Shown: positions 37,533 to 47,586, counted from the first letter of the stretch. The stretch is DNA of 64,000 nt from Thiothrix sp. (GCF_028714775.1 NZ_JAQTLS010000019.1:21954-85953), one strand, 5' to 3'. A program made the numbers and translations. Notes: generated by a model not told the origin, from the sequence alone.

Positions 37533-38426
37533 CTATGATTCCATCCGTGGTGATTTGAAAATGCCATCAAAGATCGGCTTTGCCAGATTTTTGATGATTG
37601 CCCACGAAAATCTTCCTTGCTTCAGGTATTCACCCCAACTTGAGATGTTTGATACCAACAGTAACAACCGTTCTTTGCGGTTCCATGCAGGACTCTTGAG
37701 CAGCCACAAGGCATTACGCACTGCAAAATACAAACGCCCACTGTAAATATCCAATGGGGTATGCTTGGTTTTGGTCTTATGCTCAACAACCGAGGTTGAC
37801 ACCACGAAACCAATATTATCCCTTAACACCCGCGCTGAATATTCAACATCGTCACTCCAAATGAAATAATCAGCGATAGGCAAGCCAAACTGTTTAACGG
37901 CTTGCGTTGATAACAATAGAGAAACAAAGGAAGTGGAGCGGATTGGCAACATCTGTTTTTCTAAACAGGCGTAAGTCATATCCCAATCATTACCAAATAC
38001 CTTAGGCATATTCATGGGATGGGGAGTACCATCCGTCCAGTTAACCCGACTAGCCATAATGAGCGGAGAAATTTGCTTACTTTCAGAAAACGCCAGCCCA
38101 TCCAGCAACGCTGATAATGCCATAGGTGTGGCAATGGTATCATCATCCATAACCCATACCCAATCACAGCCATCTTGGTATGCCAATGCGATACCATAGT
38201 TAAAACCACCTGCCCCACCAATATTGGTTTTTAACCGTTCATACCTCAATGTAAAGTGCGTGGGCGCATAAGTGGCAAAGAATTCCTCTGTGCCATCAGT
38301 ACTGGCATTATCTATAACAAAAATATTATCAGGAGGCCGTACTTGTGCCTCCAGTGCCGCCAAACACTCAGCCAACAATGCCTTGCGGTTATAAGTGACG
38401 ACAACGGCGGTAATTTTTGGTTTCAT
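37533..38426 (-). CDS. Family 2 glycosyltransferase, GlfT2-like (probable galactofuranosyltransferase)
   Basis: A 297-residue GT-A enzyme with AVVVTYNRKALLAECL, FVIDNASTDGTEEF and the metal-binding WVWVMDDDTIATP. A conserved NIGGAGGFNYG loop is typical of the GlfT2-like group that uses UDP-galactofuranose. It starts by ATGA overlap with glf, whose product makes that donor, which strengthens the assignment. Confidence 0.82.
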   Translation of the reverse strand: MKPKITAVVVTYNRKALLAECLAALEAQVRPPDNIFVIDNASTDGTEEFFATYAPTHFTLRYERLKTNIGGAGGFNYGIALAYQDGCDWVWVMDDDTIATPMALSALLDGLAFSESKQISPLIMASRVNWTDGTPHPMNMPKVFGNDWDMTYACLEKQMLPIRSTSFVSLLLSTQAVKQFGLPIADYFIWSDDVEYSARVLRDNIGFVVSTSVVEHKTKTKHTPLDIYSGRLYFAVRNALWLLKSPAWNRKERLLLLVSNISSWGEYLKQGRFSWAIIKNLAKPIFDGIFKSPRMES

Positions 38427-39523
38427 TTTAATACCTCACACAAATGTTCGGCAGTTTTTAAGGCAGTGGCAACAACCTGATCCATATTGTAATAACGGTA
38501 TTGTGCCAACCTGCCAACGAAGCTTACCCGCGTTTCCTGTTCTGCCCTCTGTTTGTATTGCTTATACAATGCTTCATTTTCTGCGCGGGGAATCGGGTAA
38601 TAAGGCTCCCCTTGGGCTTGTGGGTATTCATACACAACCGAAGTGCCTGCACAATCTTGCCCTGTCAGATGCTTGAACTCTGTAATTCGGGTATATTCAT
38701 GTGTATTAGGATAGTTAACCGTACCTACTGGTTGGAAAGGTTTAGCTTGCTCAAAATGTTGGTGCTCAAACGCTAATGAGCGATACGGCAACTTGCCATA
38801 ACAATAATCGTAATACTCATCAACCGTTCCGGTATAAACAATGTGTTTAAAAGCATCCTTATCCTCAATATCGGCAAATGACACCCCGAAACTGGTGGTG
38901 ATATTCGGATGCGCCAAGATGCGTTCAAACATGCGTGTATACCCCTCTAACGGCATAAACTGGTAAGTATCCGTAAAATAGCGGTCATCACTATTCGTCC
39001 GCACCGGAATACGCGAAGCCACCCCCGCAGACAACTGGGCAAGTTCCAGCCCCCATTGCTTGCGGGTATAGCCCCGGAAAAACTTGTCACACATATCCGC
39101 CCCCACGCTGGCAAGCACCACATCTTCGCTGGTCTGGATCACTGGCTTGTCGATGCGTACTTTTTCCAGAAACTGTTGCGCTTCTTCCTCACTCAAATTC
39201 AATCCATACAAGCTATTGATCGTTTGCCGATTGACGGGAATCGGATACAAAACCGAGTCCACCTCTGCCAACACCCGATGCTCATAGAAACGCCAAGCAG
39301 TAAAACGTGACAGCCAGCGTACAATTCGCTCGCTGTTAGTATGAAATATGTGCGGCCCGTAACGGTGGACTAATACGCCTTTTTCATCGTGACAATCGTA
39401 TGCATTACCTGCCAGATGTTCACGTTTATCAATCACCAAGACCTTGTGTCCGTGATCCGCCAATTCCCTTGCAACCACACTACCGGCAAAGCCTGCCCCA
39501 ACTACCAATACCCTGTCATTCAT
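38423..39523 (-). CDS. glf: UDP-galactopyranose mutase
   Basis: Flavoenzyme converting UDP-galactopyranose to UDP-galactofuranose. The 366-residue protein has the FAD-binding LVVGAGFAGSVVAREL, then LAGNAYD, HRYGPHIFHTN and GYTRKQWG. It overlaps the flippase by eight bases and the GlfT2-like gene by four, indicating tight coupling. Confidence 0.95.
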   Translation of the reverse strand: MNDRVLVVGAGFAGSVVARELADHGHKVLVIDKREHLAGNAYDCHDEKGVLVHRYGPHIFHTNSERIVRWLSRFTAWRFYEHRVLAEVDSVLYPIPVNRQTINSLYGLNLSEEEAQQFLEKVRIDKPVIQTSEDVVLASVGADMCDKFFRGYTRKQWGLELAQLSAGVASRIPVRTNSDDRYFTDTYQFMPLEGYTRMFERILAHPNITTSFGVSFADIEDKDAFKHIVYTGTVDEYYDYCYGKLPYRSLAFEHQHFEQAKPFQPVGTVNYPNTHEYTRITEFKHLTGQDCAGTSVVYEYPQAQGEPYYPIPRAENEALYKQYKQRAEQETRVSFVGRLAQYRYYNMDQVVATALKTAEHLCEVLK

Positions 39524-40820
39524 ATACCCGCCCTGCCATTGGCCAATTTAATAGTTTATTTTTAACCAGAATCAAGAACATACTGACAGTAACGAAACAT
39601 TCTGCCAAAAGAATACTGCTTGCCGCTCCCGCCGCGCCATGATAATAACTTAAAGGAATAATCATCAGGATATTCAGCAAGCCAGAAATTATCACCACCT
39701 TAGAGAATTCGGCTTTCAGACCAAAATTCAACATAATCTGGATACCAAAAACGTTGGATAAACCAATAGCAAATGGCATAAACGCCATAATTCTGAGAAT
39801 TATCACACTAGCTGCATAAGCGTTACCAAATATCAACCAAACGATCATATCTGCCAGTGTAAATAACAGCAGGGAAACACCCAACGTTATCCCGCCTTGC
39901 ACCAAAATCAATTTCTTAATGAACACCAACGCCTGTTCAGCCGAGTGCTCTTTTATTCCAGCAATATGCGGATAAACTGACTGCGAAATCGGCAAAATCA
40001 ATTCATTCACCATTTTTATGATTTTTTCTGCTGCGGCGAAATAACCTAAGGCCACGGGGGACACCATTAAGCCAAGGATAAACGTGGCGCTATTTGTGTA
40101 AAAACTGATGGCAACCGTAGACAGGAAAACATGCCACCCTTCTTGCAATGCAACCCGCATACTGTCTATGGATGGAATATAGAACCTAATATCTGCTACT
40201 TTTCGGATAAAAAACCATGAAACAATGCCAGCCAAGACAAAACTGCCCGACTGTACACCTGCCGCCACCACATAATCAGAACTGTCCTTAACGAATAGCA
40301 GTATTCCCGCCACCATGCACGAGCGGGAAATGACATTCACCACCGTCAGGTATTTCATTTGCCCCATGCCTTGAAAAAACCATACAGGGAACAATACATT
40401 ACCAACAACCACCAGATAAACCAGCAAATAAAGGCTGGCTTCTTGGCGCATGGCAGGGATAAAAGCCACCAGCAAAAACAGCACGCAGAAACCAATACTT
40501 GCCAAGATTGCCTTAACACTCATAACAGCGCTGAAGGTTTCAGAAATCTTCTGGGTATCCTGATTGGCTGCTGCTACCGCAACGGCACGGGTAGCACTCA
40601 GGTTAAACCCATAATCCACTAAAATATTGAAGAAAATAACTATCGCCGAAGCAAAAGCAGTCACACCAAACTTTTCCGCGCCCAATACCCGCACCAAATA
40701 CGGCACGGTAATCATCGGCAACAAATAGGTAAAGCCCTGCAACAGGAACAACGACAGGATGTTGCCCCCTAATTTGGAACGCAACAGGCTGCGGATACGG
40801 CTGATCACACCGCTAACCAT
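39516..40820 (-). CDS. Polysaccharide flippase, Wzx-like
   Basis: Moves lipid-linked repeat units across the inner membrane. The 434-residue protein is hydrophobic with about 12 to 14 helices and begins with the family pattern FLLQGFTYLLPMITVPYLVR and VLGAEKFG. It overlaps the upstream glycosyltransferase by 16 bases. Confidence 0.9.
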   Translation of the reverse strand: MVSGVISRIRSLLRSKLGGNILSLFLLQGFTYLLPMITVPYLVRVLGAEKFGVTAFASAIVIFFNILVDYGFNLSATRAVAVAAANQDTQKISETFSAVMSVKAILASIGFCVLFLLVAFIPAMRQEASLYLLVYLVVVGNVLFPVWFFQGMGQMKYLTVVNVISRSCMVAGILLFVKDSSDYVVAAGVQSGSFVLAGIVSWFFIRKVADIRFYIPSIDSMRVALQEGWHVFLSTVAISFYTNSATFILGLMVSPVALGYFAAAEKIIKMVNELILPISQSVYPHIAGIKEHSAEQALVFIKKLILVQGGITLGVSLLLFTLADMIVWLIFGNAYAASVIILRIMAFMPFAIGLSNVFGIQIMLNFGLKAEFSKVVIISGLLNILMIIPLSYYHGAAGAASSILLAECFVTVSMFLILVKNKLLNWPMAGRVYE

Positions 40821-41872
40821 GCGTCTGCCACACTGCTGATGTCATTGCCGCGCACGGATTCCGGCGCTTGCAAACGCATCTGCTCCCGCAGCGCCACATC
40901 ATGGAACAGGGTATCAATCCCCGCCGCGATGGCATCTGCATTGCCTTTTTCAACCAGCAAACCGTTTTTCCCGTGCTGGACGATTTCGCGTGGGCCGGTC
41001 GGACAATCTGTTGACACAATCGGGCAACCCAAGGACAGTGCTTCAATCAAAACCAGTGGATAGCCCTCGTAATCACTGCTCATCACCAGAAATTCGGCTT
41101 TTGCCATGTATTTGTAGGGGTTACTGTCAAGGCCAGCCAGCGTGATCCTGTTTTCCATCCCCAGTGCGCTTATCTGTTGCGCCAACGCTTCCCGCAGACT
41201 TCCCTGCCCTAAAATAACCAGTTGGCAATCTGTTTGGGCTTGGGTACGGGCAAATGCAGCAATCAACAAATCGAAACGTTTCTGGTGCTCCAAACGCCCT
41301 ACCGCCAAAATGAACTTACCGTCAATGCTGATGCTTTCTACTGCCTTCTGCCGGATTAAATGCCCATTGACCGGGTTGTAAATACACTTGACGTTTTTCA
41401 AGTGCGCCCCCGTTTCCAACAATTCTTGCATCTGGCGGGAGACAGCGATGACGCCTTTGGCACGCGGGTATAACCAGCGGAACGCAAACCATTCGCTGCG
41501 GGTCATTACACCGGGATCAAGATGGACGGACAAAACTGCCTTAGGGCTGGCAAGCACGCAAGGCACATTCGCTGCTTCCAGAAAGGAGAAAATATGGTCG
41601 AAACGTTGTTGGCGGAAAATCTTACGGAAACGCCATGCCCGGTATAATAAGATAGCAAGCTGTATGAAAAATCCGCCTGGCCTTTCGGGAATGTCCAGCG
41701 GAACGATTTTTGCCTTGACCTCATAGCGCGATTCACCCGCTTTCAGACCGACGAAAGTCAGGATGCTTACTTCATACCCAAGATCACTGAATGCATCGGC
41801 AAGATCAGCCGCAACTTTTTCTGCCCCACCGCCTTTGGCTAGTTCAGCAATTACAATCGCTATTTTTTTCAT
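40805..41872 (-). CDS. Glycosyltransferase family 4-like (paralogue A)
   Basis: A 355-residue GT-B enzyme with IAELAKGGGAEKVAADLA at the N-terminus, ILAVGRLEHQKRFDLLI, and the donor region SSDYEGYPLVLIEALSLGCP followed by TDCPTGPREIV. It shares length and many motifs with the gene at 43079-44146, and the two flank the polymerase. Confidence 0.9.
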   Translation of the reverse strand: MKKIAIVIAELAKGGGAEKVAADLADAFSDLGYEVSILTFVGLKAGESRYEVKAKIVPLDIPERPGGFFIQLAILLYRAWRFRKIFRQQRFDHIFSFLEAANVPCVLASPKAVLSVHLDPGVMTRSEWFAFRWLYPRAKGVIAVSRQMQELLETGAHLKNVKCIYNPVNGHLIRQKAVESISIDGKFILAVGRLEHQKRFDLLIAAFARTQAQTDCQLVILGQGSLREALAQQISALGMENRITLAGLDSNPYKYMAKAEFLVMSSDYEGYPLVLIEALSLGCPIVSTDCPTGPREIVQHGKNGLLVEKGNADAIAAGIDTLFHDVALREQMRLQAPESVRGNDISSVADAWLAV

Positions 41873-41892
41873 GGCATTACCAAAACCTTCTT

Positions 41893-43074
41893 TTAACTTA
41901 GCGGCCTTATATTCGCGTTATTTTTAATATAAAAGCTCAACACCACCAGCGCGTAGGAAAACCAGATATGCATCCTGTCCTGCAATGTGAGTGATAACTG
42001 CCCAATTGCCACAATCAGCAACATGGACAGCATCAAAATCCGGTTATCACCCGGCAATCGCCATGCATAAGCAAAGGCAATCCCGATCACCGTCAGGTAA
42101 AGGCATACACCGACAATCCCTTGCTCGGCAGTTATCGCGACATAACTGTTATGCGCCGTATAATCAACATGGTAAGGGTTAATGATGCGCCTGAAAGAAC
42201 CCAAACCATGCCCGACCAGCGGACTTTCTTCCCATTCTTCGTAGGCATTTGCCCATACTACACGGCGCTCATTCAATGTACCGCTGGAAATCTCTTTGCC
42301 GGTTGAGAAAATGCGCTCAATGGTCTTCTGTGGAATCACATTGGCAATCCCAATCAGTGCCACCACTACCACCAAGACACTGGCAGCTTTACCAATCAAA
42401 CCGGAACGCAAGATCACTGGCACAAAACCAAGCAGGCCAATCAGCATTAGGATCGCGCCGGTACGTGACCCGGTAATCAGGATCGTAAACAACGCCGCAG
42501 GAATATATGCCAAGCCCAACAAACGTAACACCCGCGCCTTAGCGTGTACCAACAAATAGATCCCCAGCGGCAGGATCATCGCCAATTTAACCGCCACCTC
42601 ATTGGCATCAAACCCCTCTATCTCATGCCGCACCGTATTGCCCGTCACCTGATAATCTTTAACCATCAGGTAAATCAGCCAAAACGAACCCAGTACCAGT
42701 GCCACATACAAGTGCTCGACATCGGCCTCGGTTCTGGCAAGCTGAAAAACCAAAAAAGTGATCATCAAAGCATACAGATTACTTTTGAGTGCCTGCCCAG
42801 CGCTAACCGCTTGTACGATTTCATACGGAACCGGCATTTCTGACCACGTAAAAGACAGCACCACCCACGCCATGTGCAACAAAACCATGATGTGGAACCC
42901 CGGTACAACGTGCAGACTGCTGCCGGTAACAATCAGGATCAAGGTCAAGCCAAACGTCATTAACCCGGCAATTTTCACCAGTGACATGCCAGCAACCTCC
43001 GCCACACCATCGGTTGGCAGCGCTAACACCAACACCAGCATGAAAAAGACCGCGATGTACCTGACCGTATTCAT
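41893..43074 (-). CDS. O-antigen ligase/polymerase family protein, Wzy-like
   Basis: A 393-residue membrane protein with about ten to twelve helices and the Wzy_C signature (SPLVGHGLGSFRRII, then TAHNSYVAITAEQGIVG). Such proteins either polymerise repeat units or ligate glycans; with a flippase and a co-polymerase in the locus, polymerase is more likely. The ATG at 43074 is chosen over a longer frame to 43290 that lies inside the upstream gene. Confidence 0.88.
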   Translation of the reverse strand: MNTVRYIAVFFMLVLVLALPTDGVAEVAGMSLVKIAGLMTFGLTLILIVTGSSLHVVPGFHIMVLLHMAWVVLSFTWSEMPVPYEIVQAVSAGQALKSNLYALMITFLVFQLARTEADVEHLYVALVLGSFWLIYLMVKDYQVTGNTVRHEIEGFDANEVAVKLAMILPLGIYLLVHAKARVLRLLGLAYIPAALFTILITGSRTGAILMLIGLLGFVPVILRSGLIGKAASVLVVVVALIGIANVIPQKTIERIFSTGKEISSGTLNERRVVWANAYEEWEESPLVGHGLGSFRRIINPYHVDYTAHNSYVAITAEQGIVGVCLYLTVIGIAFAYAWRLPGDNRILMLSMLLIVAIGQLSLTLQDRMHIWFSYALVVLSFYIKNNANIRPLS

Positions 43075-43078
43075 GGCA

Positions 43079-44146
43079 TCACACGTCCAACCATCGTTCT
43101 GCCACCTGCGCAATATCCAAAGCGGCAACCGAAGGGCTGGCCTCTTGGCGGAAACAAGCCTGCACCGCCTCATCCAAACATACCCGGTCAATGGCTTCCG
43201 ACAGTGCTGGGCTATCAGCCACCGGAACCAGCAAACCGTTTTCGCCGTGCCGGACGATTTCACGCGGCCCGGTTTCACAATCCGTCGCAATAATGGGGCA
43301 ACCCAAACCGAGCGCCTCCAGCAAAATCACCGGAAAACCTTCGTGCTGGCTAGAAAGCACCAAACACTGGGCTTTGGCAATATAGGGGTAAGGGTTGGGC
43401 ATGAAGCCGGGCAAGCGCACCTGCTGCCCCAACCCCAATTCTTTCACCTGCCGTTCCAGCGCAGGACGCTCTTTACCCTCGCCCAAAATGAGCAACTGAT
43501 GGCTATGGCGGGCTTGTGACTGTGCATAAGCATCAATCAAATTCGCGAAATCCTTTTCCGGGCAAAGCCGTCCTGCCGCCACGATATACTGCCCGTCAAG
43601 GCGTATCGCCGGATGCTCCTCCGCCAGATTACGGATACGGGTGAGGTTCACCGGGTTATACAGGTATCCCAAATTCTGTAACCCAAGGCGTTCCTGAAAA
43701 ATGCGCATCCCATCCTTAGAAACCGCCACCACTTTCTTTGCCCGTGGAAACAGCCACTTGGCGAACAGCCAGTCTACCGATGAAAAATTCCGGGCAGGGT
43801 TACAATGGTTGGCGGCGATGGTTTTGCGGCTGGCAAGGATGGCAGGAAAACTGGCGTGTTCCATTACCCCGATAATCGTGTCGAATTGCTTCCTTCTGAA
43901 AATGCCATGAAGCTGCCAAGCACGTTCGAGAAAGTTAAACGCCCTCGGCACAAAACCCTGTTTTGAAGGGCTGCGCATGTCGACCAACTCCCCAGCATAC
44001 GGGTAATACATGCGGCTGGTATCGAACAGGATCAAGGTTACGTCATGCTGCTTGGCAAACTGGAAAGACAGGTCAGAAACCACTTTTTCCGCCCCACCCA
44101 TGCCCAGCGAATACACCACTAAAGCAATTTTCTTACGCAGCGTCAT
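43079..44146 (-). CDS. Glycosyltransferase family 4-like (paralogue B)
   Basis: A 355-residue GT-B enzyme with VVYSLGMGGAEKVVSDLS, VAAGRLCPEKDFANLIDA and the donor region SSQHEGFPVILLEALGLGCP followed by TDCETGPREIV. It is clearly paralogous to the gene at 40805-41872. Its stop is four bases from the polymerase start. Confidence 0.9.
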   Translation of the reverse strand: MTLRKKIALVVYSLGMGGAEKVVSDLSFQFAKQHDVTLILFDTSRMYYPYAGELVDMRSPSKQGFVPRAFNFLERAWQLHGIFRRKQFDTIIGVMEHASFPAILASRKTIAANHCNPARNFSSVDWLFAKWLFPRAKKVVAVSKDGMRIFQERLGLQNLGYLYNPVNLTRIRNLAEEHPAIRLDGQYIVAAGRLCPEKDFANLIDAYAQSQARHSHQLLILGEGKERPALERQVKELGLGQQVRLPGFMPNPYPYIAKAQCLVLSSQHEGFPVILLEALGLGCPIIATDCETGPREIVRHGENGLLVPVADSPALSEAIDRVCLDEAVQACFRQEASPSVAALDIAQVAERWLDV

Positions 44147-44158
44147 GACTTAGCCTCC

Positions 44159-45901
44159 TCATGAATCCATCCACAAAAAGGCCAACGGCAGCGATACCAT
44201 CAATAAATGGCGCTTCTTGATCCCAACCTGTTTAAAAAAAGGCGGTTGCCACTGGCTAAACTGTTCTAACCAACGGTCTAGCCATCCCAAACGGCGATGC
44301 ACATACAGGGCATCTGACACGGACACCGTTGAACTGACCCCAAAGGTATGCACCCCATTCATGTCATGTTTACCTTCCGGCAAGCAATAGCCAACGATGT
44401 CTTCTTGATAATCCGTCGTGTCCCATTGGCGGATCAAGTTAAGGTTCAAACCACGCCCATAAGCGCCAGCACAATTCTGTGCGGGGCGATATAAATAGCC
44501 ATTTTCTTCAATAATACTGCCTGCGGGGCGGGCATTAGCCGCTTGCGTCACGATAGGGTTTTGCGGATGGGGCTGCCACTGCGTCGTGAACGGGGTATCC
44601 GCATAAAACAGGTATAACGCCTCATTGGGCAAACATTTTTCATGGTGGCGCATACTGGTAAACATCCACCATAGCCCCTGATGTTCAAACAAGGTGGTAT
44701 CATAAGCTTCCACATTGCCCATCAAAATTTTTTCAAATACCCAACGGTGCGGGAATTCCTCACAACGGTATAACTCAATGCTGTGGTTGGCGGCAGTTTC
44801 AGGGATCATGTAATATTGCCCCTGATGCTTGAAAATAAAAGGGTATGACAAGTGATAAGGGCGTTCCAGCACCTTCACTGGTTCAGTATGGCTACCATCA
44901 GGGTTCAATTTGATGTAGGATAAATGCCCTACACCCCGCGCATACACCAATTCCTCGAAAAAGATGTAGTTCTCATTGGCGTGTTCCACCACAAAAGGGT
45001 CAGCCCAGAAACGGTCACGCGGCGGCATCAACTTGCGGAAATGTACCAACACCGAAGCATCGCTGACACACTGGCGCTCTCCCAGCAACAATACCCATTG
45101 CTCGGCACGGAACATCGACTTGTAAAGTTTAATCATGAAATTGAGGGGATAACGCCCCAATACCCGCAACACCATCCAAACACTGGCGGGGACATCGGCG
45201 TATGCCTGTGCCAATGGAAAATGGGTGGCACGCACCTGCGCATTACGCACAAACCGGCTTTCGCCAAGTTGCATCAATTCCTGCACACGTTGCGGCATAA
45301 AATCCGCCATTTTCCACAAAGTACGTTCCATGCTACGGCTAATGGAAAGCCGATCGGTGCTGGTAGTGGCATAGAACAGCCATTCTGGCATTCCACTGCC
45401 ACTCACTACCCGTTCCAAGCCACAAACAATTTCAGGTTGCTTGCCGATATACTCGCGTACCCCGACCTGACTGTCCCGCAATACTGCCGGATTGCCGTAA
45501 AAGTGCCGCCAGACACCGTATTTTGCCCATGCCAGCATCTCAGCTAATGGGGCTTGCCCAGTCAGGTCAAGCGCCACATCCACCGATGTATCCATTAATA
45601 ATTGCTGGTAACGCGGGCTACCTGCATCGCAAACTGTGATGTCCCCCAAAATATCCAACACACTTTGCTGCCTGAGTGCGGTAACGGGGCACTGAAATAC
45701 CCGCGCGTCAAACCAACGCAAACCATTTAACAAGTACTGGCTTAAGCCCTGAAAAAACGAGGGGATTTCAGGTTGACGAAAAATAAGCGCCGTAACCGAC
45801 ACACCCGTTACTGCCAACAGGCGTTCAAGCATCAAATGCTGCCATGCCGAAACGTATTCGCCATCAACGACTAGGGCAACCTTGAACTCGTTAACTGACA
45901 T
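44159..45901 (-). CDS. Glucosamine inositolphosphorylceramide transferase-like protein
   Basis: A 580-residue protein. The N-terminal third (VALVVDGEYVSAWQHLML onward) looks like a formyltransferase-type Rossmann domain. The C-terminal part resembles the N-terminal module of plant GINT1-like proteins and their bacterial relatives, a five-bladed-propeller-like fold (DRFWADPFVVEHANENYIFF, YPFIFKHQGQYYMIPETA, RPAGSIIEENGYLYRPAQ). Its biochemical role in bacteria is not established. The ATG at 45901 follows the FimX-like gene after 24 bases, so it is probably the first polysaccharide gene of the unit. Confidence 0.7.
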   Translation of the reverse strand: MSVNEFKVALVVDGEYVSAWQHLMLERLLAVTGVSVTALIFRQPEIPSFFQGLSQYLLNGLRWFDARVFQCPVTALRQQSVLDILGDITVCDAGSPRYQQLLMDTSVDVALDLTGQAPLAEMLAWAKYGVWRHFYGNPAVLRDSQVGVREYIGKQPEIVCGLERVVSGSGMPEWLFYATTSTDRLSISRSMERTLWKMADFMPQRVQELMQLGESRFVRNAQVRATHFPLAQAYADVPASVWMVLRVLGRYPLNFMIKLYKSMFRAEQWVLLLGERQCVSDASVLVHFRKLMPPRDRFWADPFVVEHANENYIFFEELVYARGVGHLSYIKLNPDGSHTEPVKVLERPYHLSYPFIFKHQGQYYMIPETAANHSIELYRCEEFPHRWVFEKILMGNVEAYDTTLFEHQGLWWMFTSMRHHEKCLPNEALYLFYADTPFTTQWQPHPQNPIVTQAANARPAGSIIEENGYLYRPAQNCAGAYGRGLNLNLIRQWDTTDYQEDIVGYCLPEGKHDMNGVHTFGVSSTVSVSDALYVHRRLGWLDRWLEQFSQWQPPFFKQVGIKKRHLLMVSLPLAFLWMDS

Positions 45902-45925
45902 ACCACACCCACTTATTATCATTAA

Positions 45926-47500
45926 TTATTGATGTCTGACGATGCTGCCTTGTATGTAGGAGGCAGACGTAGCGCAAACCAAGCTCAAGGCTGCGGCCTC
46001 ATTGACACCACTGACAATCACCTTGCTGCCGGTTTCACTCAACTGGTGGACTAGCTTGTGTAAACGCCGTGCATCCTCGGTATTAACCCCTGCGTTGGCA
46101 GCCAGTGCCGGAACTAAGCGCACAAAAGCAGGTTTCACCACGCGGATGAACGCCAACAAGCGGGCATCTTCCACCACATTGTCAATTCCCAGATGCACCT
46201 TAGCAGCACGCAACCACTTCGCCACCCGACTAAAGTGCCTGATGTCTGCAACGCAATCCTGATACTGGACACCGATCACAATTTGTCGGGCGACTTCCGG
46301 GGCAGCCACCAGTAAACCAAGCAAACGTTTGCACCAGTCCCCATTATCAAAAATCCCCTTGCCAACAGACACAAAAATCAGATGACCGGGAGCATCAGCT
46401 TTACGGGACGACAAACGCAAAAGGGTCTGCCCCAAATTCCAGTAATCCAAACGGAAACGCGCCACCTCATTACGCAGTTGCAACACCAAGCTGTCATAGC
46501 CAAGCTGTTCCCCGCCCGATGCATGGAATTCTGGCTCCGCGAAGTACATCAGCGGCAATTTTTCACGGAGTTTAATACTCGGCAAGAAAACCGCTTGTAT
46601 CTGAGCCAGCGGCGGTTCCCGCGTTGGCGGGGTCGGGGAAGATTGTGGTTGTGCGGTTGGCGCAGGAATGTTCTCAAAAGATTGGCTAGCTTTATCCCAC
46701 GGGTTCTCTTTGACCCTTGGAATGGGCGTGGCACGCGCCTGTTTTTCCAGCGGATGCACATGCAATTGGTAGCAGCGCTTGCCCTTCAACACTGCCGGGA
46801 TGAAACGGATTTCCGCCCGCATCTTCCCGCCATCCCACAACAGCAAGGTTGTCAATAAGCGGTTGGAAGGCTTGCTACCCACATCGGTGGCCTTGCCCAA
46901 TGCCTCAAACACTTTGCGTTCTTCCGCATCTACCAATTGCGCCACGGGTATTATCCGCAATTCGGCAACCGACCCAAACCCAAACAGCGTGAGGTAAGCA
47001 TTATTGGCGTAAAGGTGCGCTCCTTGGGAAACATAGGCTATCGCTTCCCACGAATAATCCACTAACCAATGGCAGCGTAATTCGGCAATCCCCAATAAGT
47101 GTTTACTTTGGCGGAACTCGTGTTTAAGCAGGGAGTAATGCAATAGAAAGTCGACATACTGCCCGAAATATTCCACATCATTGAGCGGTAAAATGCATGA
47201 TTCCACACCCGCCGAACCCGTGGCTAAACCTTGCCATGCTTCGGGGGAAACCCATACCAACAAAGTATCGGGTGAATAACGTTGCAGCGATTCAAGTAAG
47301 GCGGCAGAACGCTCTGTCCGAATGTGCGGACAAAACAACAAATGGGGTTTGTGTTCAACCAAAACCGGCGTCAATTGCTGCATGGAAGCAACCCGCACCA
47401 ATTCCAATAAGGCCCCGGAACTGCGCAAAGCCGCCTCCAACGTGGCAACCATTTCCGCGTCCCGATCAACAACCACACAATGTATCTTCTGCTTTCTCAT
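45926..47500 (-). CDS. FimX-like protein: pseudo-receiver, PAS and degenerate EAL domains
   Basis: A 524-residue cytoplasmic signalling protein. Residues about 5-120 look like a response-regulator receiver (VVVDRDAEMV) but the phospho-acceptor position reads LLFCPHIR, without Asp. Residues about 140-260 form a PAS domain (LYANNAYLTLFGFGSVAEL). A Pro-rich linker (about 265-305) leads to an EAL-like domain (about 310-524, ending SYIQGSIVRHQ) with no EAL or ExLxR signature. There is no GGDEF domain. It is therefore probably a c-di-GMP binding or protein-binding regulator, not an enzyme. The pairing with the next upstream gene recalls Pseudomonas fimX/fimW. Confidence 0.7.
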   Translation of the reverse strand: MRKQKIHCVVVDRDAEMVATLEAALRSSGALLELVRVASMQQLTPVLVEHKPHLLFCPHIRTERSAALLESLQRYSPDTLLVWVSPEAWQGLATGSAGVESCILPLNDVEYFGQYVDFLLHYSLLKHEFRQSKHLLGIAELRCHWLVDYSWEAIAYVSQGAHLYANNAYLTLFGFGSVAELRIIPVAQLVDAEERKVFEALGKATDVGSKPSNRLLTTLLLWDGGKMRAEIRFIPAVLKGKRCYQLHVHPLEKQARATPIPRVKENPWDKASQSFENIPAPTAQPQSSPTPPTREPPLAQIQAVFLPSIKLREKLPLMYFAEPEFHASGGEQLGYDSLVLQLRNEVARFRLDYWNLGQTLLRLSSRKADAPGHLIFVSVGKGIFDNGDWCKRLLGLLVAAPEVARQIVIGVQYQDCVADIRHFSRVAKWLRAAKVHLGIDNVVEDARLLAFIRVVKPAFVRLVPALAANAGVNTEDARRLHKLVHQLSETGSKVIVSGVNEAAALSLVCATSASYIQGSIVRHQ

Positions 47501-47586
47501 GCTTTAGAAGATACGCACCCACCCGCGACAAGCCTACAGAAAGCCCGATGACCGATCGCTAGTGGTGGACAAACTGCTTAACCCGC

